Of a DNA stretch of 64,000 nucleotides, positions 31,201 through 42,117 are shown one piece after another. Below the pieces are notes generated by a model, which searched no databases, was not told the origin of the DNA, and saw only the letters and a program-made list of their open reading frames with translations. The stretch's first letter is position 1, and the number at the start of each line of letters is the position of its first letter. The DNA lies in contig NC_079491.1 of assembly GCF_020520425.1 (NCBI RefSeq), positions 39,422,027-39,486,026 on the forward strand, written 5' to 3'. Position numbers and translations under genes: made by a program. Source of the DNA: Spinacia oleracea. Lineage: Eukaryota; Streptophyta; Magnoliopsida; Caryophyllales; Amaranthaceae.

Positions 31201-32302
31201 CCAGTTCCAAAACTAGCCCGGAGGGCAACGACAAATAGTAAGTTCCTACGGCTAATGCAGCAATCCGTGCTCCATTTCCCACTCGTAGGTCGACTTCACC
31301 CTTGCTTAAGTTTCTACTTCTTCTTAGTCCCTGTGGATTGGAACATAAGTGTGAGCCACAACCTGTATCTAATACCCAAGAAGTTGAATTAGCAAGTATA
31401 CAGTCTATAACGAAAATACCTGAAGATGGAACGACTGTTCCGTTCTTCTGATCTTCCTTTAGCTTCAAGCAATCTCTCTTCCAATGCCCCTTCTTCTTGC
31501 AGTAGAAGCATTCGGATTCAGAAGTGGGTTGACTGACCTTCCTCTTTGCAGATTTGGCGCCAGTTTGCTTAGTTGGGCTGGCCTTGTTGCCACCTTTCTT
31601 AGCATTCCTCTTCTTTCCAGATTTCTTGAACTTGCCCCCACGCACCATAAGCACATCCTGCTTATCACTTTTGAGCGTCTTTTCAGCGGTTTTCAGCATA
31701 CCGTGAAGCTCAGTGAGCGTTTTGTCCAGACTATTCATACTGTAGTTCAGTTTGAACTGATCATACCCGCTATGAAGAGAATGGAGGATGGTGTCTATAG
31801 CCATTTCCTGAGAAAATTGCTGATCCAGCCGACTCATATTCTCAATGAGTCCAATCATTTTGAGAACATGTGGACTTACGGGCTCGCCTTTCTTAAGCTT
31901 GGTCTCAAGAATTTGCCTATGAGTCTCGAATCTTTCGACTCGAGCCAGATCTTGGAACATGTTCTTCAACTCACTGATGATTGTGAAAGCATCTGAGTTG
32001 ATGAACGTTTTCTGCAGATCCGCACTCATGGTGGCGAGCATTAGACATTTCACATCCTTGTTGGCATCAATCCAACGATTGAGGGCAGCCTGAGTGACCC
32101 CGTCGCCAGGAGCTTCGGGCATCGCCTCATCCAGGACATACTCCTTTTCTTCCTGCATAAGAACTATTTGCAAGTTCCTTTGCCAGTCAAGGAAGTTTTT
32201 CCCGTTCAACTTCTCCTTTTCGAGAATTGACCGAATGTTGAATGAATTGTTGTTTGCCATATTAAAACTACAATTGAAAAGAATAAACAAATAAATAACC
32301 AT
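28295..32302 (-). CDS. copia Gag-Pol polyprotein
   Basis: An unbroken 1335-codon frame. The likely start is Met15 (MANNNSFNIRSILEKEKL, ATG complement of 32258-32260), since the preceding 14 residues are an unconserved hydrophobic run. The Gag core (about 30-230) is followed by the knuckle C265-x2-C-x4-H-x4-C278. Protease has D312-T-G. Integrase has H447, H452, C478 and C481 and the triad D508, D571 and E607, then the GKPPNVSFLKIWGC region typical of copia. RT has WVFKLKKDKDG, MDVKTAFLNG and YVDD at 1007-1010. RNase H has D1180, E1221 and D1259. Integrase precedes RT, which defines Ty1/copia. It makes the particle, copies the RNA and integrates the cDNA. No stop or shift is present. Confidence 0.96.
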   Translation of the reverse strand: MVIYLFILFNCSFNMANNNSFNIRSILEKEKLNGKNFLDWQRNLQIVLMQEEKEYVLDEAMPEAPGDGVTQAALNRWIDANKDVKCLMLATMSADLQKTFINSDAFTIISELKNMFQDLARVERFETHRQILETKLKKGEPVSPHVLKMIGLIENMSRLDQQFSQEMAIDTILHSLHSGYDQFKLNYSMNSLDKTLTELHGMLKTAEKTLKSDKQDVLMVRGGKFKKSGKKRNAKKGGNKASPTKQTGAKSAKRKVSQPTSESECFYCKKKGHWKRDCLKLKEDQKNGTVVPSSGIFVIDCILANSTSWVLDTGCGSHLCSNPQGLRRSRNLSKGEVDLRVGNGARIAALAVGTYYLSLPSGLVLELEECFHVPSLTKNIISVSCLDAKGFSFIIKDNSCSFYFKEMFYGSARLVNGLYLLDHDKQVYNINTKKAKKDDSDLTYLWHCRLGHINLKRLERLQREGILEPFDLEDYGKCESCLLGKMTKQPFSKVGERANELLGLIHTDVCGPMSTNARGGFSYFITFTDDFSRYGYVYLMKHKSESFDKFKEFQSEVENQLGKKIKALRSDRGGEYLSYEFDDHLKECGILSELTPPGTPQWNGVSERRNRTLLDMVRSMMGQAELPLEFWGHALNTAALTINRAPSKAVEKTPYELWFGKPPNVSFLKIWGCEVYVKRLISDKLHPKSDKCILVGYPKETKGYYFYNTSENKVFVARDGVFLEKDHISKMTSGRKVDLEEIRVEQQTLENAQDDIQDETQRSLEESGENHGQSRNVTPRRSQRYRSQPERYLGILTNESYDVLLLESDEPATYKQAMTSPSSKQWQEAMQSELDSMSENQVWDLVDLPDGYQAIGSKWVFKLKKDKDGKLEVFKARLVAKGYRQVHGVDYDETFSPVAMLKSIRIMLAIAAYYDYEIWQMDVKTAFLNGVLTETVFMTQPEGFEDPKNAKKVCKLKKSIYGLKQASRSWNIRFDEAVSDFGFIKNADESCVYKKVSGSKIAFLVLYVDDILLIGNDIPMLNSVKIWLGKCFSMKDLGEAQYILGIKIYRDRSKKMIGLSQSTYINKVLDRFKMADSKRGYLPMSHGMTLSKTQCPKTLDERRRMSGIPYASLIGSIMYAMICTRPDAAYALSATSRYQSDPGEAHWTAAKNILKYLKRHKDDFLVYGGDDELIVKGYTDASFQTDKDDFRSQSGFVFCLNGGAVSWKSAKQSTIADSTTEAEYIAAHEAAKEAIWLRKFIGELGVVPSIKGPIALYCDNNGAIAQAKEPRHHQRVKHVLRRFHLLREFVERKEVEISKIGTDDNISDPLTKPLPQAKHNSHTAAMGIKHIGEWL

Positions 32303-35100
32303 TCACAGTTTCTCTTAATAAACTTAAATTCTAGCATACATGCATAATTCAATGTTTATTAAGCATTTTATTCAAGTTATGTGTTCCGGCAGGTGTGAAT
32401 AAAATGATTCCAAGATCCTAAAATCATTGAAGAACTAAGCACAGTTTGTCGACTTAATCCTAGAACATCTTAGGTAAGCAAAAGCCTTTTGCTAATAGTC
32501 TAGAAACTATTCTTGGTTGATAGGTACGTCTAAGAACTTATTAGGTAAACCTATCGAATTTGCCACGACATAAAAGGACTCCTTACTTATATCGTTGAGT
32601 TTCACCAAAACTAACATGTACTCACAATTATTTGTGTACCTTGCCCCTTTAGGACCAATAAGTAACACCTCGCTGAGCGAAAACTATTACTAGATTGATG
32701 TAAAGGACATCCAAGCAAGTGTATATTTTGGCATGGCACCTTTTAACTCAATTTTTTTAAGTTTGGAACTTAAGGCTCTTACTATGTTGGTTAGATTTTA
32801 AGTGAACTAAAATCCTTAATCATGCAACATAATCAAGCTTTTGATCTCATGCATTTTAAGACATATTTAAAGCAATAAATAACTTAAAACATGCATAAGA
32901 TATTTGTGATCTAGTATGGCCCGACTTCATCTTGAAGCTTTGACTTCAAAGTCCGTCTTGAAAATCTCCGTGGGAGGCACCATTTTCTTCAAATAGGATA
33001 AGCTATAACTAATTACAACTATTTGATGGTTCGCAGACCATATTTGAATTGAAAAATAACTTTGGTACTTTAGACCAATTACATTCAAATTAATGGTACG
33101 CAGACCATATTTTCTATCCTATTTGGGCCATACTAGTCACTTCATAACCTGCAAAACAGTACATATACAATATATACCATTCACCCATTCATTATCATGA
33201 ATGGCCCACATAGCTGGTTAGTAAAACACATTATGCATCACGTAAACATTTGCAGCAATTAATCAAGGGCACCAATAATCTACCAATTATTCAGTCCTTA
33301 TTAATTCTAATCGAGTTGTTTTAACCTTAAGGATTTGTAGACCTAATCAAGAGTTTATGACTAAAAAGCGCTCCCACTCAAACCAATAAATTCATATGCT
33401 TTACTAATTTTAAACATAAAATTGTATTTCTAGTCTAACCGGAAACATACAAATTTAATTAAAATTTAAAGCTCATATAAATTTATAATTGAATCCAAAA
33501 ATTTAATTTAATTTCAGTCGTATTTAAATTAATTCATGATTTTAATTTTAGTAAAATAATTAGAATAAATTCCATTTATTATAATTATAATATTCAAAAT
33601 TAAAATCCAAGAAATTAATTCAAATTATTAATTTTAAAATTAATTAAAATTACGTGAACTGAAATTTTTCAAATTAAACATTCAAAACGATCTAATCGTA
33701 ACGCAAACACCTTACGCGTTGCACGCCCATGGGCCGCACGCACACAGCCATTGCTGGCCATGTGCGCGCAGCCCATGCGCTCGTCGCATAGCTGCTGCTG
33801 TCCTATCGCAAGCCTCCGCACAGCGCCCCATCGCACGCGAGCTATCGCTCGCAGTGCGCGCGCGAGATCGCTCGCTGGGCGCGCTGGCTCGCTCGCTGTG
33901 CGCGCGAGCCATCGCTCGCTGGGGCGCGACATCGCTCGCTGGGCGAGCGACATCGCGCGCGAGGCATCGCTCGCTGGCGCGAGCCATCGCTCGCTGGTGC
34001 GCGACATCGCTCGCTGGGCGCGCGACATCGCGCGCTGTGCGCGCGAGTGATGCTGGGCGCAGCGCTCGTGGCACGCGAGCTTGCGCTCGCTGCGCGCGAG
34101 GCTGCGCGCACTTGTGCGAGGCAGCGCGCGTTGTGGCGCAGCTCGCTTGCTGCCCACACGCGACTGCCTTGGCTTGCCCTTCGCCCATGCCCATTCGTTC
34201 ATTGCTCGTGGCACACGACACAAGGCAGGGCTGCTGCCTTGTGCTCGTGCACTACGCCCTTGCTCATTGCATTCGTGCCGCACGGGCGACGAGCTCCCTT
34301 GCTCGTCGTCGCATGCCCGCATTATACAACACCCCTTAAGGGTAACACGAAGCGTCCATTGCTTCGTGCGTGCAAGTTATTTGAACGAATCGCATAAAAA
34401 TTTAAAATTTATATTTAAAATTAATGACAAATTAATAAATATTATTAATTTCATAATTTTAGGGCGAAAAATCGAAAATTTATTATCCAATTGATTTCCG
34501 ATTGATATGGATTCAAGTCTAGGTCATAAAAATTTAAAATTTATCGTAAATTTACAATTTTTATGGTGGTTTTTAATCATAGGTTTCTAATTAAATTACA
34601 ATTAATTATGAAAATCAAATTAATTCTAAATTATTCTAATTTTCAACAAATTAATCATAATTACAAATTAGATTGCATAATTAACAAGACTAGGCATTCA
34701 AACTTGTTAAACATATGCAGTAGGTCAATCAAAAATTCAAGATTTATCAACAGGAATCGCAAATATTTAATTTAACATCTTAAATTTACGAAATTTTGCA
34801 TTCGAAAAACTAAAACCTTCGAAAAGTCATAGTTAGGCTTCGAATTTGAGAATTCTGGGTTCGGCAGAAAAATACTATTTTTGTCAAAATTTTAGAATGC
34901 CTTTTACATGCGGAATTGACACAAAAATCACTCAATTCGGATGAGTAATGAAGAAACTGCCGAAAAACTGCGTACATATAATTAAATAAACGCAATTTGC
35001 AATTAATTAACAATTACGAAAATTAATCACCCCTTTTAATTCTTGCAAATTTGTAATATTTAACCATGTTCATGCAATTTAGATTATGAAAATAATAAGG
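32303..35100 (-). other. long copia leader between primer site and gag
   Basis: 2.8 kb without a supported gene, mostly AT-rich (32300-33660 and 34370-35100), interrupted by the GC-rich tandem tract at 33711-34330. Much longer than the leader of most copia elements. It may carry packaging signals or acquired sequence. Confidence 0.6.
33711..34330. repeat. GC-rich tandem tract in copia leader
   Basis: From about 33838 to 34060 a roughly 20-30 base unit of the type GCGAGCCATCGCTCGCTGG is repeated with GCGCGACATCGCTCGCTGG variants. Flanking sequence is also very GC-rich. Several overlapping frames are open on both strands here, but their proteins are pure Arg/Ala/Ser low-complexity and follow from base composition. 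Sharp change from the AT-rich surroundings. Confidence 0.85.
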
Positions 35101-35114
35101 GGCTCGTGATACCA
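35101..35114 (-). other. primer-binding site, copia element
   Basis: On the minus strand TGGTATCACGAGCC follows the 5' LTR after one base. It matches the usual copia site TGGTATCAGAGCC (initiator tRNA-Met) apart from one extra C. Confidence 0.75.
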
Positions 35115-35115
35115 C

Positions 35116-36499
35116 TGTTAGGTTATGATACATATGACATTACATAGATCATGCGGAAACAACCATTAACCCAGGACAACATATTATTTACACATAATCA
35201 TATAGCATAATTTAGATGCATACTCTTTGTTGCGTGCCCTCCCTAGCTGCGCCCGAACCGAACAAGAACAAGTCTTTTAGGACTCCAAGTGTCGTCCCTC
35301 CGTAGATAGTCCACAGCACGTCCGGATCCGCCTTAAGATTGACCAACTAGAATCGCCCTTAAGGTACTAGAAAATTTCGGCACTTTTGAGCAAGATGTGT
35401 GTTTGATTTTCTCTCAAAAAACTCACTTTTGAATACTTTGAAACTTATATATAAATTATGACCCCTAGGCCTTTATTTATAGAGTTATGGAAAAGGAATC
35501 GTAATCCTAGTAGGATACGAATTAATTGAAATTAGAATCCTACATGAATTCTATTTAATTAATTTATCCAATTAGGAATAGTAATTTAATCATACACTGA
35601 CTCTTGCAGATTCAGGAATCACGCATGAGCACAAACACACACACACACGGCAGCCACAAGGGCTGCCCATGCGCGTGCGAGCAGCAGCCCACGCAGCACG
35701 GCCCACGCATCCGTGGCCCTTGGCGCGCGCTGGGCCTGCCTTGCGGTAGGCCTGGCCGCTGCCTTGGCTGGGCTTGTGGCGCGCATGCTTGCTGGGCGAT
35801 GGCCCCGGCTTCGTGCTGGGCCTTCGTCCGGCAGGCCTCGTCCGATGCTAATTCGTACGATACGCTTCCGATTAAATTTCCATTTCCGGAATCTATTTCC
35901 GATACGAACAATATTTAATATTTCCGATTCCGGAATTAATTTCCGTTTCGAACAAATATTTAATATTTCCGTTTCCGGAATTATTTTCCGATTCCGGCAA
36001 TATTTCCGATTCTGACAATATTTCCGTTTCCGGTAATATTTCCGATTCTGGTAATATTTCCATTTCCAATAATATTTTCCGATACGTACCATGTTTCCGT
36101 TTCCGGCAACATCTACGACTTGGATAATATTCATATTTCCGATACGATCCATATTTCCGTTTCCGGCAATATCATCGTTTCTGGAGTATTCATTTCTTGC
36201 CTGTGACGATCTTAGCTCCCACTGAAACCAAGATCCGTCGGTTCCGAATATTCATAGATGGAGTATTTAATGCCATTAAATACTTGATCCGTTTACGTAC
36301 TATTTGTGTGACCCTACGGGTTCAGTCAAGAGTAAGCTGTGGATTAATATCATTAATTCCACTTGAACTGAAGCGGCCTCTAGCTAGGCATTCAGCTCAC
36401 TTGATCTCACTGAATTATTAACTTGTTAATTAATACTGAACCGCATTTATTAGACTTAACATAGAATGCATACTTGGACCAAGGGAATTATTTCCTTCA
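35116..36499 (-). repeat. 5' LTR of copia element (1384 bp)
   Basis: Near-identical partner of 26047-27430 with about five differences. Contains the same GC-rich block and TTTCCG repeats. Confidence 0.95.
35474..35481 (-). promoter_or_regulatory. copia LTR TATA box
   Basis: Minus-strand TATAAATA in the context CTCTATAAATAAAGG. It lies about 360 bases before the LTR end, in the right direction for gag-pol. Confidence 0.6.
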
Positions 36500-36504
36500 A
36501 TAAT
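36500..36504. repeat. target-site duplication, right copy (copia)
   Basis: ATAAT after the LTR end TTTCCTTCA, matching 26042-26046. Confidence 0.85.
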
Positions 36505-36849
36505 ATAATCATGTGCCTAATTAACAAGAATTGCACTTAATGACTTAAGTTGAATGTGAGGACTACATGTTTTAGTCACTTTTAGCCGGAATGGGCCGAG
36601 TTCGTTTTTCTCAGAATAGATGTCCAAAAGGAATTTGGACTAAAGTAGTTGCACCTTTAGGGGTTGCATACGTATCCAAGTTGGAATCAGGCCTTATGTA
36701 GCTCTAGTTTTTTATTCAGAGTTATTCTTTTGATACAAATTCACCTTAATTTGCGCGAAATTGCATAAATATAACCGTATCGTGCACGGATGTACCCCCC
36801 AAGTGTTCGAATTTTTCTGTAAAGGTGCAGGAAAAATTCCGAACACTTA

Positions 36850-36945
36850 AGCACAAGCGTTGGAAAATCCAGCGCAAAGCTTGCCTGCACTATAATTTTC
36901 TAGAGCTCGCATGGCAAGCGCTAGTAATTTCTAGCGCCATGCAGT
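36850..36945. repeat. AGCGC hairpin cluster in first Ogre-like element
   Basis: Contains AGCGTTGGAAAATCCAGCGC and AAGCGCTAGTAATTTCTAGCGCC, each able to fold on itself. They recall the GCGC-AAATTT hairpins at 38590-38710, 39105-39310 and 55898-56125. Confidence 0.55.
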
Positions 36946-38589
36946 TGGTATGTGCGGTTTTCACATGATTCACTTTTTCCCCTTTTTCTAGTTAATTTTG
37001 CAAAGATGATTAACTTCTTACTGCCGAGTGATTGGTGCTCTTTTTCAGGTATTCCCGAGTGGGGATTTCTTTTTTTCTTTTTTTCATGCGATTTAAGAAA
37101 GATATATGTTTATTACTTCACCTCAAGGAGGGATTCCGGGGTTATAACGTGGTTAAGCTTAGGGTGAAAAAAACGGTTAAGGCTCAAAATTTTCCATTAT
37201 ACCCTTAGTAGTTTGACAACTGGAATTGGTGTTTGATCTTGTTTGGTCTTTGCAGAACTTCATCGTTTTTCATTCTTCACATTTTAGTTTAAGGAACTTT
37301 GACTTGACCGGTTACTTCAAAACATTCCTGGATTCTTTTTTTTGGAATGGTTCTTGATGTATAGTCTTTTTTACTTGATTAGTTCCTTTTTTCAGGTATG
37401 CATCTTCTGGTCCATACTGTTGTCATATTGCATCCCTAAAAGTTCAGATGACAAGGAATGATTGATCAATCTGAGTGGCAAACTGAGTATTTAAAAATTT
37501 TGGTTGTCAGTTTAAGGGTAGTTTTTTTGTTCTTGACTAATTATTGGACTCAAGAAATAGATTGCTCTAAATCTAGACGATTAGAAATTGGATTATCATG
37601 ATCATCCGAAGATTTAATCAAAATAACAAACCGAGCAAGTGTCAAACTTTGTATTTTGAGCAATAATTTTGTGTCTGTTAGTCAAGTAAGAGTTATAGTG
37701 CTCTCATGGTCTAGCATTGACTTTTGTATACTTTTAAGATCTAGGTGGTGAAAATAGAATGTGATGATCGCTTATAAATTAAGATTGTTAATTTATTAAT
37801 TTCGGGGTATGGACTGACTCAATAATCCTCTTAGATAGTAAATGATATCTATAACAACATACCAATTATTTGGAATATGTTAGCACACCATTTAAGACGA
37901 CTCGGACTCAAAGGTTGGACACATGATCGACTCGTAACACAAAACGGATTTTAACGAAACTGATGGGCTGCAACAGCTATAACTTTCAACCTGCTAACTG
38001 TTTTGGGATGAAACCGACTCTAGATGATGGACTAAGGCTAGACCTACGGATTGATAGGTTATGGGCCTCACATCTCTTAGCAAAAACTCCTTTTATGGCC
38101 GATTTACTATTTTTACTTTTGGATATACGGGTTTGACTTAAGTTACGGGATGAGGATTAAGGGAACAATCCTAGGTGTAAGTGGACTCTAGAGGAAAGAC
38201 TATAAGTGTGTAAAGACTCTCTAGGATGTATTGTAGGTGAATGATGACTCAATTGGTAGACTTTTATTTGGTTTAGACTCTTAGGAAACAATTATCGTGA
38301 GACTCTAAGTGCATTTATGCTTTAATAGACATGATGGACTCAATGGGTGGCTCGCGTAAACTCGACTTCGCTTGTCCTTTGCCTCGGATATTATTAAGCT
38401 ATTATAATGAGTAATTTGGTATAAATCCATTTTTTAACTGATTTTATACTTTTTCCTTTTTTAGAAACTTTTGCTTTTCATGAACGTTAAAGTTATTTTG
38501 TTAGCATGAACGGTATTAGGCCGACCTTTAGTGTCATTAGGAATCTAATAACGACTTACGAATGAATTTTAGTTATTGCGTAAGTTTTA

Positions 38590-39310
38590 CGGAGTCATTT
38601 GCGCGATAGGAGCGTGGGGCGGGATAAATTCCTCGCGCACAAGAGTTGTGCGTAGGATATTTGTCACGCCGGCCTGTGGGGCGCGAGAAAGATCTTGCGC
38701 CTGCAGGCCAGTTTTTTCTTGTTCGTACAGTTTATTTTTTGTACATTCCAACTTTCCGCAGTTTATTTTTACAGAATTAGTCCTTTGTTTGAGCGTGCAT
38801 GCGCTCAAACAATTAGCATTCCGGCACAAAAGTATAATTTATGCGCGTACTAGCCTTTAGGGTAATTCGTAAGTACCACTTAGGTTAGTTTCATGACTCG
38901 TTCAGTTAACGTAATTCCATAAAAATTACCTTAGATGCAATTTTGAATTTTCTCTTTTATGGCGGATATTTTTAACTAGACCAACATATCGTTTGAAGTA
39001 CGAACGCGTTTTAGTCGTTTGAATTAGTTGTATGAACATTATTATTATTATTTTGACTTCGCAAAACATACATAATTATTCTGGAAAATCCCAAGTGGGC
39101 GTTAGAAATTTCTCGCGCACAAAGTAAATTTTGCGCGCACAATTAGTTTTGCCAGCGGTTGTGCGCAACTAAATTCTTGCGCACATGGGCAAATTTCACT
39201 TGTTGTTTTCGCAGCAGAATCATGCATTCTTGCGGGACAGAATTCTTGCGCTTTGATTAGTGCGCTGGAATAATTTCGTGCAGACCTGGGTTGCGTGAAA
39301 TATTTCTTGC
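38590..39310. repeat. GCGCGAGAAATTTCTCGCGC-type hairpin clusters
   Basis: Two clusters (about 38590-38710 and 39105-39310) of words such as AAATTCCTCGCGCAC, GGGCGCGAGAAAGATCTTGCGC and AAATTTCTCGCGCACAAAG. The same vocabulary recurs in the LTR at 55898-56125. Not coding. Confidence 0.65.
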
Positions 39311-39506
39311 ACACATCCCAGTTCGCAGTATACGCAGTTTATTTTTAATCCGATTCATAGGTAACTATTTATTTTTTAACGTTTTAAGCATATTTATTGA
39401 CCTTTAGAATATCGTTGACTTTAAACTTAGCATATGGTTAGTTAATTTCACACATAGCACGTAATTTCTACATGAAACTAACAACTATCATGATTTGAAT
39501 CTTAAA

Positions 39507-40095
39507 CTAGTATGTAACCCGGGCGTTGCCCCGGATTTTGACTTTTATTCGGGTTTTTGTTAAAAACATGTGCACATAGAGATGGTATCATTATCAAATT
39601 ACGGTGGTAACATAAGATTAGTGGCCGATCAACAACCTCCCCGATTAAACCCCACATCCAAAAATATAAACAAAGTCGGATCCTTTTCTTCAAAGTAATA
39701 ATTGTACATTTAAGAATAATCATTCCTTTTTTGCATTCACTTTTATTCAATGTATTGTTTATTGTAAAAGGAATATATAGGTTTATATGAAAAGATATTA
39801 CATAAGTTGTAGTTGGTTAAGATGGTAAGAAGTGTAACTTTTAACAAAGAGGTTTGGTGTTCGATCCTTGTTAGACGTTTTTTGGTTGTAATGACGTGTC
39901 ATGATGCTAATTAGTGGTGACGTGGCGTAATAAGGAGAGGTATACGTGACACGTATACGTTCTTCAAAACTCCTTTTAATATATTAGTATAGATGACGTG
40001 TCATGATGCTAATTAGTGGTGACGTGGCGTAATAAGGAGAGGTATACGTGACACGTATACGTTCTTCAAAACTCCTTTTAATATATTAGTATAGA
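39507..40095 (-). mobile_element. non-autonomous Helitron with duplicated 5' end
   Basis: On the minus strand it starts TCTATACTAATATATTAAAA and ends in a GC-rich hairpin CCGGGGCAACGCCCGG, then TTACATACTAG. This is the TC...hairpin...CTAG pattern of Helitrons. It lies between A (39506) and T (40096) on the plus strand, as expected for insertion at AT without duplication. 589 bp, no coding. A stretch near 39812-39875 carries GGTTAAGATGGTAAGAAG and GTTCGATCC, reminiscent of RNA polymerase III A and B boxes. Confidence 0.72.
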
Positions 40096-40096
40096 T
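39893..40096. repeat. exact 102-bp tandem duplication
   Basis: 39893-39994 and 39995-40096 are identical by eye (GACGTGTCATGATGCTAATT...TATTAGTATAGAT). The unit includes the Helitron 5' terminus, so two possible 5' ends stand in tandem. Confidence 0.9.
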
Positions 40097-40418
40097 ATGC
40101 ACACTTAGTTTATGTAAAGTCTCTATGGTAAAATAGGCTGGGTGTCAAAAGGTACCAAACCTATCGCCAATTCCCCGAGAGGCATCTGTCGATGAAGCCG
40201 GGTTCATGAACGAATTTTATCAAGGCCTATCTGGTACATGCTGGAGTGACGCGTACCGAGAATGAACCAATGAGATAAGCGATTTGGTTTGGGATAAGTG
40301 GACTACGGCGAAAGTGCCGAGTGGAAAACACCCAAAGCGTATATACTCCCCGGGCTACTAGGTGTCCTTATTCCCAACTTCCGAGATGACACATGCCAAG
40401 GAAGCCAATATTATATGC

Positions 40419-40423
40419 GATTA
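40419..40423. repeat. target-site duplication, left copy (long LTR-like unit)
   Basis: GATTA before TGTAACACCC; the same bases follow at 53906-53910. Confidence 0.7.
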
Positions 40424-40618
40424 TGTAACACCCTAATAATTCGTTGCTTTTTATAAAATATTTTCCAACTTAAAACACAGGAATTACCAAGATATTACCG
40501 CCACCGTGATAACGGCTAAGTCTATTTACCAGAATTACGCAGCGAAATTACCTAACTTTCAAAACATATTAAATAAATAGTTAATGGTTATTAAAACAAG
40601 TTGGAACCGTTGAAGCCC

Positions 40619-40623
40619 AAATC
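40619..40623. repeat. target-site duplication, left copy (second LARD)
   Basis: AAATC before TGTAGACACC; the same bases follow at 51145-51149. Confidence 0.9.
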
Positions 40624-42098
40624 TGTAGACACCTACTTTTGTCCCCATTCCCGAAAGGGAAGGTTCGATGATGAGAACATAAATCTACACTTGGCAACGC
40701 ATCTCCTATAAAATAACGAATCTCGATCACCCTTTTCATTTCAGCCAAACCTGCTATTTATAGAAACCTGCTAAAAATAGTAATCGCCATAACGGGTAGT
40801 TGTTAAAAATGGCAAGACATAAAAGATAGAAACCTGTCAGAATTAGGTGTTGCACTCCAACATAAATCCTAAAAGAGATAGAATTGGCAAATGGAATTCT
40901 ATTCCTGCTATAATTCGGAAATAAGAGTTACGTATTAATTAAATTCCTAACGAACCTAGAGTTCGTAACGGGCCCAGACGCATTCCGTCATAAGTTGATA
41001 CGCACTAAGAACCTCGGATAAGTCTCAAAAGCTCCGTGATTAAGAGTCCAAATCTGGCAAAAAGCTCGGCTCAGATCCTATTTTCAACGCCTAGATTTGG
41101 GCGCCGAAATCTTCGGCGCCCAGCCCTGGGCGCTGAAAATACCTGGGACGTGTTGTCTCCGAATTCTTTTTGGATTCGGATTCTAAAGATCTATCTTTCC
41201 ACGAACTCTTTCCCTATAAATACAGCCTCAAAACCGACGTGAACACAGGACACAATTCATAATCTGAGTATTGACTCCAACCCTAAGCCTAAGCCTCACG
41301 TTGCGAAATTGATCCCGCGTTCTGTCGCAATCGACCCAAAAGTCGAACATAACGTATCCTGTCCCTTGTAGCTGATGAATTAAGCCTAAATACTGGAACA
41401 CTGCTCAGAAACCCGAGATTCGTTAAATAAAAGGAGAAATAGCAAAGCCAAGTGGTTAGTTTTCTGAGAACCGTGACGCACCTCTCAAGAGCGCGTCGTA
41501 ATGTGTCCCTTCGCATGATTTAATCGCTTTCATCACCCTTTTATAAAATTGTCAAACTATTAACTTGATTGATCTATCACGCCTAATAAGATAATATCTT
41601 GGACAATTGAACTATCATGCTAGGTACCTTAAATCAATCTAAATAAGATAATCACGATCGATTTAGTGTTATGTGTTGCATATTGCTAAAATCAATTTAG
41701 AATAGTTTAATAGTTTAACGCATGCCCCTTCAATTATTTATGCTGAGCTAGTAAGGATAACCTGCCTCTGGAGTTATCGATGAGAACTCCTCTCGGTAGT
41801 TACAATCCCCCGAACTCTCAATCTCTGCCCTGCGGGTGTACGTTGAGCGATCCCCACACCAGGGATCACAAGGGAACCTATGGCCGTCGTGGTCGAACAT
41901 AATTGCACTCCCTTTATGTCATGATAACCGGGTTTTATCAGTTTTTCTCATTGTCGTTAAAAACTGAATGACGACTCCTATATTACTAGTCGATTGAGTG
42001 TAAACTCACAGGAAATCTAACTACACTTGATTTGACGACGTCACGCCCATGAGGGACGAGTTCATGCATTAGCCTCGTGCTTTTTCGTCCCCCTCACA
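40624..42098 (+). repeat. 5' LTR, second Ogre-like element (1475 bp)
   Basis: TGTAGACACCTACTTTTGTC to GTCCCCCTCACA. Contains the hairpin word at 41089-41150 and CCCTATAAATACAGCC (near 41213), a good TATA box. Confidence 0.93.
41215..41222 (+). promoter_or_regulatory. LTR TATA box, second Ogre-like element
   Basis: TATAAATA in CCCTATAAATACAGCC; kept at the same place in the 3' LTR (near 50283). Confidence 0.6.
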
Positions 42099-42099
42099 G

Positions 42100-42117
42100 T
42101 GGCGACTCCACTGGGGA
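42100..42117 (+). other. primer-binding site for tRNA-Arg
   Basis: TGGCGACTCCACTGGGGA starts two bases after the LTR end. It is complementary to the 3' end of plant tRNA-Arg(ACG) as I know it, with one mismatch (A for G). This site is the mark of Ogre-type elements. Confidence 0.8.

Larger units (their letters stand above)
26047..36499 (-). mobile_element. intact-looking Ty1/copia retrotransposon
   Basis: 10,453 bp on the minus strand with two 1384-bp LTRs (5' at 35116-36499, 3' at 26047-27430), flanked by ATAAT. The LTRs differ at about five bases by eye (for example GACTTTC/GATTTTC, CTTAGCT/CTTGGCT, GGGCATT/GGGAATT), about 0.4%. It has a methionine-initiator-type primer site, a polypurine tract and one unbroken gag-pol frame with all catalytic motifs. 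Unusual are the long leader between LTR and gag (2.8 kb with a GC-rich tandem tract) and the GC-rich block inside each LTR. It could be autonomous. The lineage within copia is not certain. Confidence 0.95.

Noticed and set aside
33669-34494. Several long overlapping frames on both strands rich in Arg, Ala and Ser
   Set aside because: They coincide with the GC-rich tandem tract, where stops are rare; no domain, no conserved start, and all frames are open together.
39812-39875. Possible tRNA gene or SINE (A- and B-box-like words)
   Set aside because: No cloverleaf or CCA-side stem can be drawn, and the stretch lies within a well-bounded Helitron; at most a tRNA-derived remnant.
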